Origin: Druceiella hillmani
Lineage: Eukaryota > Arthropoda > Insecta > Lepidoptera > Hepialidae
DNA: 64,000 nucleotides
NCBI GenBank assembly: GCA_039881145.1
Contig: JAYKKI010000032.1
Coordinates: forward strand, 13,782,501-13,846,500
Direction of reading: 5' to 3'
The stretch's first letter is position 1. Every line of letters starts with the position of its first letter. The notes beneath the pieces were generated by a model. The model made no database searches, was not told where the DNA came from, and saw only the letters and a program-made list of their open reading frames with translations. This document shows, in pieces, positions 47,533 to 58,352 of this stretch. Made by a program: the position numbers and the translations under genes.

Positions 47533-50500
47533 TTATGGAAAAAGTATGCCATTTTAAGTTACATACAAGATTTAGTATTAAATGCAGTAAAACAATATTG
47601 TTTTTATGCCTTAGCAGATACAGTTGGCTAAACTTTATTTTCAGTATTTCATAATATATTACGTTTTATTTACAAATTATTTCACTAAATTTGATTGCAA
47701 TTCACATTCATTGAAATCATATTTAGTGACCACATATTAAACGTAGTCGTCATAACATTGTTTTATACGTACATGTATCACTATATTGTAACTTTTGTAA
47801 CTTATTTAAGAATTTCACTGTTTGTAGCTATTTTGGTTAGTTGTAAGTGAATTTTTTAATTAATTATCCCAAGATTATCGATATATAAGTCCCAAATTTG
47901 AAGGGACACAGTACGCGATTAAAAAAGTGAACTTAAAAATATATTAATAGTTTGTACCCAGATAAATATTAAATAATCACACGCACACACACATACACAC
48001 ATTTGTCTGCATGGGTGTGGGTGCGAACGCATGGAGGTGAGGAAATGAAATTACCCCTGAGAAGTACTTACTTTATGTTCGTGAATTAAGAGAGCTTTCG
48101 ATGTTGTAAAAGGAATTATTTTAATTAGCACTATAATTGTATGTTAATTAGCAATTTAATTATTAAATTATCCAATATAATTACAAATTGGTAATAAAAT
48201 TTTGCTCGACTTCATTTAATAAGACATTAATTAATAGAAGACACATTTCCAGATGTTTAATTAAATTTTTAGTTAAAACACTGAGGGTTCAGGTAAACAC
48301 TTGCCTTAGCGCCTCTCAAAATTTATATCTGCAAACAGTAATAAACTTTGGAGGAATATAGGTATGGAGGAGCATAGGCATGGAGGAGATGCATCGCGTG
48401 CTTCGATACATAAGGAGTTAATATACAAATGCTTGTATGTAGTAAACCGATCTTAGTATGAACATTTATTAGTATATACTAGTTCGTAAATTCATCAGTT
48501 TCCTTTAAGTACTTTGAAGTTTATATACACTACCGCTGGAGTACATTTCACTATGACGCCCCTCTTGCTTTGAAATTTTTTTTACGAAAAAATAGTCGAT
48601 TTTTCTTCGTAAAAATAATATTAACTATAGTGTTTGGTGTCGAATCGCGTTGTTTTACCTGGTGTTGCACAGCTTTAATACATTTTGACTATAGCTCGAA
48701 AATTAAAATTTCGCTTTTGAAAACTAAAATATAACTTTATTCTTGATGAAAACCAATTTTTTACTAATTAAGTTGTAAAAATTAAAACATTTTCGACAAA
48801 TATCGCTTTATGGACGAACGATGGACAAACATCGAGCATCGCTAGACCGCAGAGAATTAAAAGTTACTTCGAGTTTAATTACATAAAATCAAGATGATTC
48901 ACTACACAACCGTAATAAGTTTCCTTAAATGGTTCATTACAATAACACAACACATTTAATATACACCATTTTTATATCAAAAAATTAATTCACACGTTAA
49001 GTTATAAATATTATGTAATTGTATTTATATTTGATTAAAATTCCGTAGAGGAATTACAATTAACGATTAAGTAACATAATCATAGTGTCTCTCAGTTAAT
49101 TAAGTGTAGTTAAAATATGAACAAGCCACATTTAACTGCCCTTTGGAGAACTTGGAAAAAAAATGTGGACAGTGATCGAGGATTAATTTTGTATATAAAT
49201 GAACCCTCCACCCCATCATTTTGTACAACAAATGCACAAACTTTTTTTTCTTATAATTTGGTCCTGCAACTTTCTTGGAAAACTCATCAACTTTATTAAT
49301 GAAGTGCGTTAACAAATAGAACTCGAAATTACGATAATGAAATAATCTGATATGCAATAATAGAAATTTATATAATTTATATTTAATTTATATACTTATA
49401 AACTTTTCTATGATATTAGTAATAACTTTCTTACAATTAAATAATTTTAATTAATTATTAAAATGGTAATAATACAAGCAATTTTTCATTTTCATTCTTT
49501 TTAAATTTAGCTACTTTTTATTAACCATACGTTATACTTTACAATCTTCGATTCATTAGCTTTACTATTTTTGGAGTAATACAAAGCCAATATTCATCAA
49601 TCTTGGTGGAATCCCAAAAATCTTTGCTCATTATAAACACGGTAAATTACATCTATAATATCTTATATTGTAAAAGTAATTTTCAAGGTTCCGACGAGGG
49701 GCCCCATCGAGACTTTGCTCTCGCTCGATTTTCCTTCCTCTTACTACACTCTAGCTTTTAAACTGGAAATGCTACGTTCACAAATTCGCACAAACCGCGT
49801 ACAATGGCAACCCAAAGCCACAGTTGAATCCAAATCAAATAAAACAAATTGAAGGAGCGTCTGTAGGAAACTTGCAAATTTCTATCAATGCAATCTAGGA
49901 AAAAATGGATGAAATTTTCGTTTCACTTATATTTTATCGTATAAAGTCCACACACATAGTTTCATCATTTCATTCGTAGTTTTTCATAATTAGCTGATAA
50001 AGGGCCTAAAATTGTATTTTACCCATACCTTAGAAACGAAAATACTGCACTGATGTTGACATACATACATGCAAATTTTTTATTTTATCACTTATAGTGC
50101 TGTGAACACTTTCAAAAATCCTCTATATTTCTTGCATGTAACTATAGTATATGAAAAAGCGATAACAAAAAAATGCAATAAATTTTAATTATAGCTCATA
50201 GTATCTTAAAAATTTTCAAAAATTGAGTGCCTTTTCCACCCATTACTTTAATCTTCTCGAGTGCATGAAATATTAATTAGAAAACAATCTCAAAATTATT
50301 CCAGTTTAGCTTTAAAGGAGCAAATAACTCATATTGGTTAAGAGAAATAATTTTTCATTATATTTGTATTAAACCTGTGAAAAATGTACTAGTAATATAT
50401 TTACATATTGTGAAACAGTTATTAGTATTTACAATTTTCCATTAAATGTTTAAACTTTAGTATGTATAAGTAAGTACATATGATACCCTCATAGAGCGAG

Positions 50501-52059
50501 TTTCGCTCTTATGTCAAATGTGTACAATTAACTATTCAAATATAAAAACTAGAGCAAAATAAATGTGTTTGCTGAAGAATTTGTATTGGAATTTACTTTA
50601 ATTGAAGTGATGTGATGAAGTGGGTTGAGTTTTACAAATGCCCCAAAAATTTGGCAATGAAATAATTTTCATTGGTTAGATCAGGAATTTAGTCACTTTA
50701 AAATGATGTGATGTGATGAAGTGGTTTGAATGTTTAAAATACCCTAAAAATATAGCAACCATATATTATTGAAAAAAAATTAATATTACTGAAATGGTAA
50801 AGGTAGGAGCAGCGCGCTGCACCTAATTATTCAATTTCCCATGCAACACAGGTTTCTGATTTGTAATTTTTTGTAATTTTATGTGTGAATATTTTTAGAT
50901 TCACAAAGGCGAAATCAGGTTACATTTATTATTTTCAATGGGGTCTCTACTACAATCGATACATAGTAGGCTTAATCATCGTGTCTTTATAGCTTATAAG
51001 TAGATTTTTATAAGACAGTTGATGTGAAATTATGTAGTTACCAATGCCTTAAAATTTATCACTCCTTCTTAGTGTGGAGTTATATGGAGGAAAATTCATT
51101 ACTTGTACGTCATGTAGAATAGACTTAACCATTGTTTAGGACAAAAATGGTTTTATTGCAACTACCTTTATTACCTTATTCTCTACTACCTTTACAAGAT
51201 GAAAGTTTGAGAAATTTTAACTTAGGAGACTGTAAATATTTTATATTTAATCTAGAAATCAATAGAAGTAAATATTTTATATTTAATCTAGAAATCGTTA
51301 CAAAAATGTTTCATTTATAAACGAAGAGCAGCGAAATGGGAAAATTATAAACATTTCTAATTTGTAAGGGAAACAAAAAATGCAAGAACAGACATTTACT
51401 ATTTATACCGATTTGATGGAAGTTCTACTTTGTATTTTCTCAAATTAAAAACGTAAATATAGACAACATCACAACTGTTATTATATAAGGTACATATGTT
51501 GCTAATTTACATACAATAAGTGGCTGTATTGTCCTCACGTCACAATCACATCCACTTCACAATGAAAAGGGTTTTTATTGGAAAGACATCCCTCTAGTAC
51601 CGTTATAAGGGCAGCGTTGATGGAATTACCTAATAATAATGTTGGATGTTATCAGGCTACCTTATTTTCTCGAACGGAAAAGAACATCGTTCATTACAAA
51701 AAAAACAGTATCGTTTCCTTTTATGAGACGTCAATAACGCTTACAACAAGTGTTTGCTTTAGAAGGTGTTTATAAATGAAAAAAACAATCTTAACAATTA
51801 TATTACTTATGAATAAGCTAAACGCGATTCCTATTAAAAGTGCTGTACATAGACATATTGGCTACTAGTATTATATCATTTCTCAGTCGCCGTACGATCG
51901 AATCCGAACGGTTAATATTTCGTGCTAGGAGCAGATTAATATGTTATGATTACGGCTTATTTCACAAATTAAAATGTGTACCTACTCGTAAGGTTTGCAC
52001 TATTACACTGATAAAAATTTAAATCGTTGTTAATTTATTTAATCGATCACAATGTTCGA

Positions 52060-52546
52060 AAAAAAGTCAACGCACACAATGCTTTGTCAGCTGACCATTG
52101 AATCATCATATCGGTAGATATGCCAATAGCTGGCAGACGTGGCTCGTCTGAAGCTATGCTGTCTACGGTGAAAACATAGCTTTATGCGAAAAACAGTGCT
52201 AGATAGTGTCCTGAACACCTATGGGCACATTTGTTTAAAATTACGGAAGTATTAGTAGAGTCGTATAGACAGTATCAAATTATTCATCTATACTAATAAC
52301 ACCAAAGTATCGATCTTTACTAAAATCGATAGATTTTTTAAAGTCTTTTAAAGTTCATAAAGTTTCTTTAAGATGTCACAATATGGTGTTTGGTAACTGT
52401 TGCATAGGAAAAAGGAATATACACTATGTAAAATTTAATTAAAACGCAGCCCAAAATATTTTTATACAATTTAATAACTATGCATTTCTTTTATTTCTAG
52501 GTTACCTAGAAATATACAAATAGTGTTCACAAATCAGACTACATAA
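52060..52546 (+). pseudogene. Decayed copy of the candidate two-exon frame
   Basis: Counterpart of 46987-47532 in copy 2. The exon A equivalent has TGA and TAG in frame, a 5-base deletion after 'gcgaaaaac', and the splice donor has become 'tatgggcac'. The acceptor (ttcttttatttctag, ending 52500) and exon B are preserved, still reading LPRNIQIVFTNQTT and stop. If the copy 1 frame is real, this is its pseudogene. Confidence 0.35.
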
Positions 52547-52929
52547 TTATGGAAAAAATATACCATTTTAAGTTAGATGCCAGAGTTAGTATTAAATGTA
52601 GTAAAACATTATTACTTTTATGCCTTAACAGATACAGTTGGTAAAATTTTTTTCGATGTTTCATAAAGTATTACATTTTATTTACAAATTTCATATTCAT
52701 TGAAATCAAATTTAATGACCATATATTAAATGTACTCATTATAACATTTTATTATTATATCGTAACGTTTATGATTTATCTCAAAATTTCTCAGTTTTTC
52801 AGTTATTTTGGTTTATGCAAGTGATTTTTTGAGTTAATTGTCCCACAATTATCGATATATAAGTTCAAAAATTGAAATATAAGTTACGCGATTAAAATAG
52901 TGAACTTAAAAATACACTAATACTTTGTA

Positions 52930-53042
52930 CCGAGATAAATATTAAATAAACGCACGCACGCACAAACGCATACACACATTTGTATGTATGTGTGTGTATA
53001 TGGGCGTGCGTGCGTACGCATGTGTGTGTACGTGTGAGTGAA
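52930..53042. repeat. GC-alternating simple-sequence patch
   Basis: 'cacgcacgcacaaacgcatac' type purine-pyrimidine alternation followed by 'tgtatgtatgtgtgtg' and 'gcgtgcgtgcgtacg'. The copy 1 counterpart at 47980-48040 is shorter. Alternating CA/TG and CG runs can adopt Z-DNA. Confidence 0.85.
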
Positions 53043-53383
53043 CTGTGGAAATAAATTTACCCCTGAGAAGTACTTCGTTTATGTTCGTGAGTTAAGGGAG
53101 CTTTCGACGTTGTAAACCGAATCATTTTAATTGGCAATTTTATTGCTTATTAATTAGCAATTTAATTATTAAGCTATCCAATATAATTAGAAATTGGTAA
53201 CAAAATTTTGCTTGCCTTTATTTAATCTGGCATTAATTAAGAGAACAGACAGTTCCACCTGTTTACTTAAGTTTTTAGTTAAAACACTGAGCCGCCAGGT
53301 AAATATTCACCTTAGCGCCTCTTGAACAAACAACAAAGTTTCGATCACACACAAAGTTAAATCTGCAAACAGTAATAAACTTT

Positions 53384-54635
53384 ACGTGTAAGGTCTAGCT
53401 CTTTTGTTATTATTATTGTTTTACGTACCTATGTTACGTAGGACTCAAACAAATATTATAGTAAATACTGATTGTTCCGTACACAGTGTGCTATGATATA
53501 CAAATACTTAATCGTAAACAAAAAAATGCGAATAATTTATTTGCGATGAGTCTATTTCTGCAAATGCTCATTTGGAAATCGTAGTCAGTTAGTGACCAGA
53601 ATTAAAGATGCTCAAATCTAAACAATAACTTTTGTCTCAATTAATGATTTCTTAGAAAAAAAAATTGGAAGTATCCATTCGATTTTTAAAAAAACCTGTC
53701 AAGTACTAGAGTGGAACTCGCACTACGAAGGTTCTGTTCACATTTAGGCATTTATAAACATTTAATAGGGTAAAATATTTCTATTAATCTATTTACGAAA
53801 TTTTAATTTTTGGTACGAAAATATATTGCCTATACACAGGCGCATGTTTGAAAAAATATTTGTTTTCACATGGTATAACTATAAAATAACTTGTGCTTTG
53901 AGACCTTACTTCTAGCCAAATTTCATGACTCTCGGTCAACAGAAAGTATCCTGTGAGTTTTGATTTATTTGCGACAATCAAAATATACGGTATAAATAGT
54001 CGTATTTTTAGGGTTCCTCTTGATTGCGTTGACTTATAATTTTGCCGGAGACCTGAGTACTTAACTTAAATTAATTTCAACTTGATACCTCCACGTGTTC
54101 CTGAGAAAAATGGTTTTGACAAATTGACAGGCAGACAAACGGACGACGAATTGATCCTATAAGCGTTCTTTTTTCTCTTTTACGTTTACGGAACCCTAAA
54201 ACACACGCACGCGTGCGCACGTACACTCTCACATATATCGTTTAAATAAAAAATTCGTTTTAATTTGTGAATTTAAAAATATGTATTTCCACGTTAAAGT
54301 AATTGTAAAATACATTGTTTTTGGCAATAAATAATAATATTAAACAATATTCACATAGTTCCGCATTTTGAAAGTGTGAAAAATCTGACTCTTCGATTTT
54401 CTTCGATTGGATTTACAGTCGGGTAGAATGCACGCTATTTTGAGCAATAAGAAAGATTCAGATATAACTTATCGGTATCAATATAAAAATATTACATTAA
54501 TACAAAAATACTTATGAAATGGTTGTATTAAAATAAAAGTTCTCTCGTGAAAATATAATTGTGTTTCACACCCAAGAATACCAGTGTATACTTTTTGTTG
54601 CCACGTTTTATGCGAACACCTAAATGATATGTACG
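53384..54635. other. Intergenic DNA with one dispersed repeat
   Basis: Holds the dispersed repeat at 53911-54201 and a short 'acacacgcacgcgtgcgcacg' patch at 54202. The minus frame 53793-53981 overlaps the repeat. Nothing else supportable. Confidence 0.55.
53911..54201 (+). repeat. Dispersed repeat, same family as 38625-38961
   Basis: Begins 'tctagccaaatttcatgac' and 'tctcggtcaacagaaagta', passes 'ttgacaggcagacaaacgg' and 'gaattgatcctataag', and ends 'acggaaccctaaaac'. Matches 38625-38961 in the same order. Better preserved at its right end. Confidence 0.78.
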
Positions 54636-54867
54636 TGTAAACATATAGTTTACGTGTCTGAAAGTGTAAACATATAGTTTACGTGTCTGAAAGTGTAAAC
54701 ATATAGTTTACGTGTCTGAAAGTGTAAACATATAGTTTACGTGTCTGAAAGTGTAAACATATAGTTTACGTGTCTGAAAGTGTAAACATATAGTTTACGT
54801 GTCTGAAAGTGTAAACATATAGTTTACGTGTCTGAAAGTGTAAACATATAGTTTACGTGTCTGAAAG
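54636..54867. repeat. Minisatellite, eight identical 29-bp units
   Basis: Units start every 29 bp from 54636 to 54839, all identical. Each contains a perfect inverted repeat GTAAAC-ATATA-GTTTAC followed by 'gtgtctgaaagt'. GTAAACA is the core of forkhead-factor sites, so the array offers 16 half-sites; whether that matters is unknown. Complete identity implies recent expansion. Confidence 0.98.
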
Positions 54868-54949
54868 AGATAGATAGCGAAACAGTAAGGCACCGCTGGA
54901 CCGCTACGTTATTGTCGATACGATATTCAGCGACACCTGTAATAAATTG

Positions 54950-55230
54950 AATGCGTTCAGCGCCATCTGATGTTTTTGTAATGTACTTTCTTGACTGCAT
55001 GCTTCACAAGTGGGATGAACGCCAAAAAAGCTGTTCGTTTAGTATTTTTGGGTTCAGCTGTCCCATCTATACTTAATAGATGGGTATTGGGACGAATAGG
55101 GGTGCGGGGTATTAAAAAAGATGCGCGGGCGCGCCGCAAGGTTCTTTATCCCCGCCGCATTCTTTGTCTTTTCCACCGACGGCACTTACATATACTACAT
55201 TTAATTTGGTCACCTATTGAAATGTAACTA
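54950..55230. other. GC-richer block, unidentified
   Basis: Starts near 'cagcgccatctgatg' and includes 'gcgcgggcgcgccgcaagg' like GC runs unusual for this window (in reverse or forward). Open on both strands (78 codons plus from 54991, 60 codons minus). No domain is recognised. The 'gcgccatctgatg' word is common at the ends of insect repeats, so a repeat fragment is the likeliest reading. Confidence 0.35.
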
Positions 55231-55236
<6 letters not shown>

Positions 55237-55291
<55 letters not shown>

Positions 55292-55300
55292 ATATATATA
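55237..55300. repeat. (TA)n tract with a (TG)n insert
   Basis: TA run interrupted by 'tgtgtgtgtg' near 55281. Confidence 0.98.
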
Positions 55301-55417
55301 CTAATAGCCGAATTTCAAATATTGAATATATTTGGCCTTAATTTTGTAGAAATCCATTATCCACGATTAAATGAAACTACATAATGTAGTATTATTTCTA
55401 CTTTCTTTAAGTTATTT

Positions 55418-55460
55418 CCCACGACCTAAGTTTCGTTGTATTACAACATCTTCAGGTGGG
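55418..55460 (-). ncRNA. Hammerhead-ribozyme-like motif (left arm)
   Basis: Minus strand: 'cccac', CUGAAGA, U, GUUGU-AAU-ACAAC, GAAA, 'cuuaggu', C, 'gugg'. Core letters, 5-bp stem II with a 3-base loop, 4-bp stem I and a GUC cleavage triplet are all present. Stem III has one U-G in place of C-G. Confidence 0.5.
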
Positions 55461-55502
55461 ATGTTAGCAAAGATCTTTCTCTCTATCAATCTTTGCTAAC
55501 AG

Positions 55503-55544
55503 CCCACCTGAAGATGTTGTAATACAACGAAACCTAGGTTGTGG
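55503..55544 (+). ncRNA. Hammerhead-ribozyme-like motif (right arm)
   Basis: Plus strand: CCCAC (55503-55507), CUGAAGA (55508-55514), U, stem II GUUGU-AAU-ACAAC, GAAA (55529-55532), 'ccuaggu', cleavage triplet GUU (55538-55540), then GUGG pairing with CCAC. GUU obeys the NUH rule. The single unpaired U after A9 is shared by all family members, so either it is tolerated or the motif has lost activity. Confidence 0.5.
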
Positions 55545-55602
55545 TAAAGAACTTAAAGAAAGTAGAAATAATACTACATCACGTAGTTTCATTTAATCGT
55601 GG

Positions 55603-56761
55603 TCACAAATACTATTAAGAAAATAAAATCTATATAATCAATTGATGTCTATAGGATACTTTATATATCAGTGAGACCTTTTATTACCTAACACAACACT
55701 ACATTGAATTGAGCGCACGTTGCAATTCATAATTACTACTCAACAACAGTCCTCTGATACAAGGTGTAAATAAACTCTCATTCTTTCGTGAAATTCACAC
55801 AAGTGAGGGGTTAAATTTAACGGCTTACCTGGACGGAGTAGCTCCTTGTGGCCTACGGTACATCCCCTAACTAGTTGTTACACTAACATTGATTAGCCAG
55901 TTGGGGCGGAATATAATTCATCAATACATCGAACCTTAGTGAACAAATTGGGTTTCTTTAAACAAAAAGGATTTATCTATCCAAAAGCTAGTTTAATTTT
56001 GCAACAGATTGTAGCCAATTTATATGTGAGCCTTATATGTAAATAGCACTTTAATTTACTTTAAATCTGCTTAATATACTTGCTAGATGTCCTACTGTTA
56101 AATGTATTTATAATACCGCTATGACCTATATGAGCTGTGATCTAAACTCGGCTTTACACTGATTCTATGCTAAATTATGTTTGCTTTCGAAGTCCGCTAA
56201 AAGATCCAATTGATGAGAATCGAGACGCTATAAGTAGTTTGTATACAAGATTTATAATTCATACGTAAAATATAAAAAGGTGATACCATCACCGTGTCTT
56301 ATTCCAAGTATATTCTATGTTGCGATTATATTATGCGTTCCGAATATTTCAGAATGATAGGCAAGTAATAAGCGCTAAATTTGACAGTAGATGTTGATAA
56401 AGAATGTTTTGTCAGAATAAATTTGAAGAGGCATACGATATTTAACCTTCAATTAGATATTTTTGTAATATTAAACTTAGGTCTCTTCAGACTATTTAGC
56501 GACTTTATATTTCAGACACTAGATTAGTCATAAATATTTTATTAACGTTTTACATTCGTACGAGCAGCGGTCGGTCCATGATTGCGAGTGCAGCAAAAGC
56601 AATTTACCTTATGTTTAAGATGTTTAAAAACGTTTTGAACGTGCATAAAATTTAGTAAACATAAACAACGCTTTCTTTCAAAAAAGGAACATTGCCTCAT
56701 AACAAATCAAAAGTTTGCACAATCTACATATATAATGAATATTTATGTATACTTATACATA

Positions 56762-56820
<59 letters not shown>

Positions 56821-57894
56821 ATACACTCGTCATAAACCATTCATTTATTGTCAAATTTAAAGGAAGTCAGATATTCATTCAGGATGTTTATACATCGCTC
56901 ATAGTTGATGTACATACATCACGAAGTTATTAAGAAAATCCATGTTTGGAGGTTTAATTTCAGCATTTGTCCATCCGATTATCTGTCACAGCTTACAAAA
57001 ATCTAAATTATGCAGTTCGGAAATTTTTAGAATTGCACATAGCTATATAATTTAATTAAAATAGTATATTTTGGTAAAAGATATTACAATATTTTTTAAA
57101 TGGTGAGTTATTAACATAATTAAGACGCCAGCAAAGTATATTTTAATCCCAATATAAGACGTTAAAATACGTGATTGCTGATATGAAATAGAATTTATTT
57201 ATATAAATATTTTAACAAAAACTTAATTAAACACACAAAATTACTTGCCCCATAGGACTTTATGTCTTAAAAAATTAATCCGAAAATCTAACATTATTTC
57301 AAGTTTATAATAAGGTCAAATCAAAGGAAAGCTGAATTATATTTATTGCTTATTTATTTAAATTTAAATCACAATCAATACGTACTCTCTGTCACAATTA
57401 ATATTCTCTGTGATAACCACTTATAATATATTTAGTGTCAGCGAATAAATAATAATTTATATAAGTGAGAACGTTTTTTATATTTTCGTTATATATAAAT
57501 TTGTAACAAAGTTAACTACAACCACTTTTTGTACAAAGTCTGTAGACGCATCACACTCGAGTGGTTAATTTCATGTTTGCTACGATATATATATATGTGT
57601 CCATATACTCTATTTGTAAGACGAAAATTTTTAAGCAAATAGTTCATAAAATTAATTCATAATTTAAACAGTAACCCTTCGGTGCTGGAATAAAAGTTCC
57701 AAAAAATCAACCATTTTGTGTCCCTCAATCACAAGTTGCTATTTGTCACAATCACAAATATTTTACAGAATTCTCCTGTTGTTCGCCCCCTAGTGTCTCT
57801 TAATCCTGTTATTTTATCATTATTTTCTGCACTTTTTCTTTGGCAACTTTATTGAAACGATCTCGAAAAATTCGATTAATAAATTTGGATAAAA
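55603..57894. other. Intergenic DNA, no supportable gene
   Basis: Contains a (TA)n tract at 56767. Around 55825-55900 a GC-richer patch has a consensus-like donor on minus (ccag/gtaagccg, junction near 55833) with an upstream frame of only 16 open codons. Otherwise AT-rich and featureless to me. Confidence 0.5.
56767..56817. repeat. (TA)n microsatellite
   Basis: About 25 TA units preceded by 'tgtgtgtgta'; the 62-codon Tyr-Ile frame over it is an artefact. Confidence 0.98.
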
Positions 57895-58352
57895 TGAAAT
57901 TGTAGAGTTTTTGGGTATTTCACGAAATAATGACAATGAGAGTGCAATATGTAATCCCTGTTTATTGTTTATGAAATTGTAGAGATTTTGGGTATTTCAC
58001 GAAATAATAACAATGAGAGTGCAATATGTAATCCCTGTTTATTGTTTATGAAATTGTAGAGATTTTGGGTATTTCACGAAATAATAACAATGAGAGTGCA
58101 ATATGTAATCCCTGTTTATTGTTTATGAAATTGTAGAGATTTTGGGTATTTCACGAAATAATAACAATGAGAGTGCAATATGTAATCCCTGTTTATTGTT
58201 TATGAATTTGTAGAGATTTTGGGTATTTCACGAAATAATGACAATGAGAGTGCAATATGTAATCCCTGTTTATTGTTTATGAATTTGTAGAGATTTTGGG
58301 TATTTCACGAAATAATGACAATGAGAGTGCAATATGTAATCCCTGTTTATTT
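57895..58352. repeat. Minisatellite, 77-bp unit x 6
   Basis: 'tgtagag' starts at 57901, 57978, 58055, 58132, 58209 and 58286, exact 77-bp spacing. Units contain 'gggtatttcacgaaataat', 'caatgagagtgcaatatg' and 'taatccctgtttatt'. Differences are few (ataacaa/atgacaa, gaaa/gaat), so copies are young and the order of variants records expansion. Confidence 0.98.

Larger units (their letters stand above)
43409..48349 (+). repeat. Tandem ~5-kb duplicon, copy 1
   Basis: Colinear with 48350-53383. Matching anchors: 'ttcgatac' 43661 and 48402; 'gttaaaatatga' 44341 and 49109; 'tggctgtattgtc' 46531 and 51521; 'gctttgtcagctgacca' 47032 and 52081; 'acccctgagaagtact' 48053 and 53059; 'atctgcaaacagtaataaac' 48327 and 53360. 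The offset rises from 4.74 to about 5.05 kb through indels. About 44945-45690 has no counterpart in copy 2, and its end carries an inverted copy of 44099-44150. Confidence 0.95.
48350..53383 (+). repeat. Tandem ~5-kb duplicon, copy 2
   Basis: Second copy of 43409-48349 in the same orientation, joined directly: copy 1 ends 'gcaaacagtaataaacttt' and copy 2 begins with 2.5 minisatellite units. Copy 2 has a different short segment at about 49945-50150 where copy 1 has 750 bp, and an extra ~570 bp around 50585-51290. The extra part includes a diverged 'gatgtgatgaagtgg' tandem pair (50610, 50709) and a ~40-bp tandem duplication at 51227-51300. Confidence 0.95.
55313..55602. repeat. Best-preserved foldback element of the ribozyme-like family
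   Basis: Arms 55361-55474 and 55489-55602 are both 114 bp and inverted, separated by a 14-bp loop; outer ends are 'ccacgattaaatgaaac' and its reverse complement. The family tail lies on the left here (55313-55360, 'gaatatatttggcc', 'ttaattttgtagaaat'). Both arms keep the full ribozyme-like core, one on each strand. No coding capacity; it would be mobilised, if at all, by another element's proteins. Confidence 0.95.

Noticed and set aside
44342..49357. Paired frames at 44349-44540 and 49117-49299 (start MSKPHLTAL / MNKPHLTAL) as a conserved gene
   Set aside because: After the first ~10 codons the two copies are out of register through indels, and the minus strand is equally open, so the frame is not conserved as protein.
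51578..51775. 65-codon frame in duplicon copy 2 (LERHPSSTVIRAALMELPNNN)
   Set aside because: Begins with TTG; the copy 1 equivalent (about 46589) shares most residues but is cut by a 1-base insertion. Protein-like in part, yet no start, splice signal or recognised family; left unassigned.
54636..54867. CRISPR array
   Set aside because: Repeats are contiguous with no unique spacers, and the sequence is eukaryotic.
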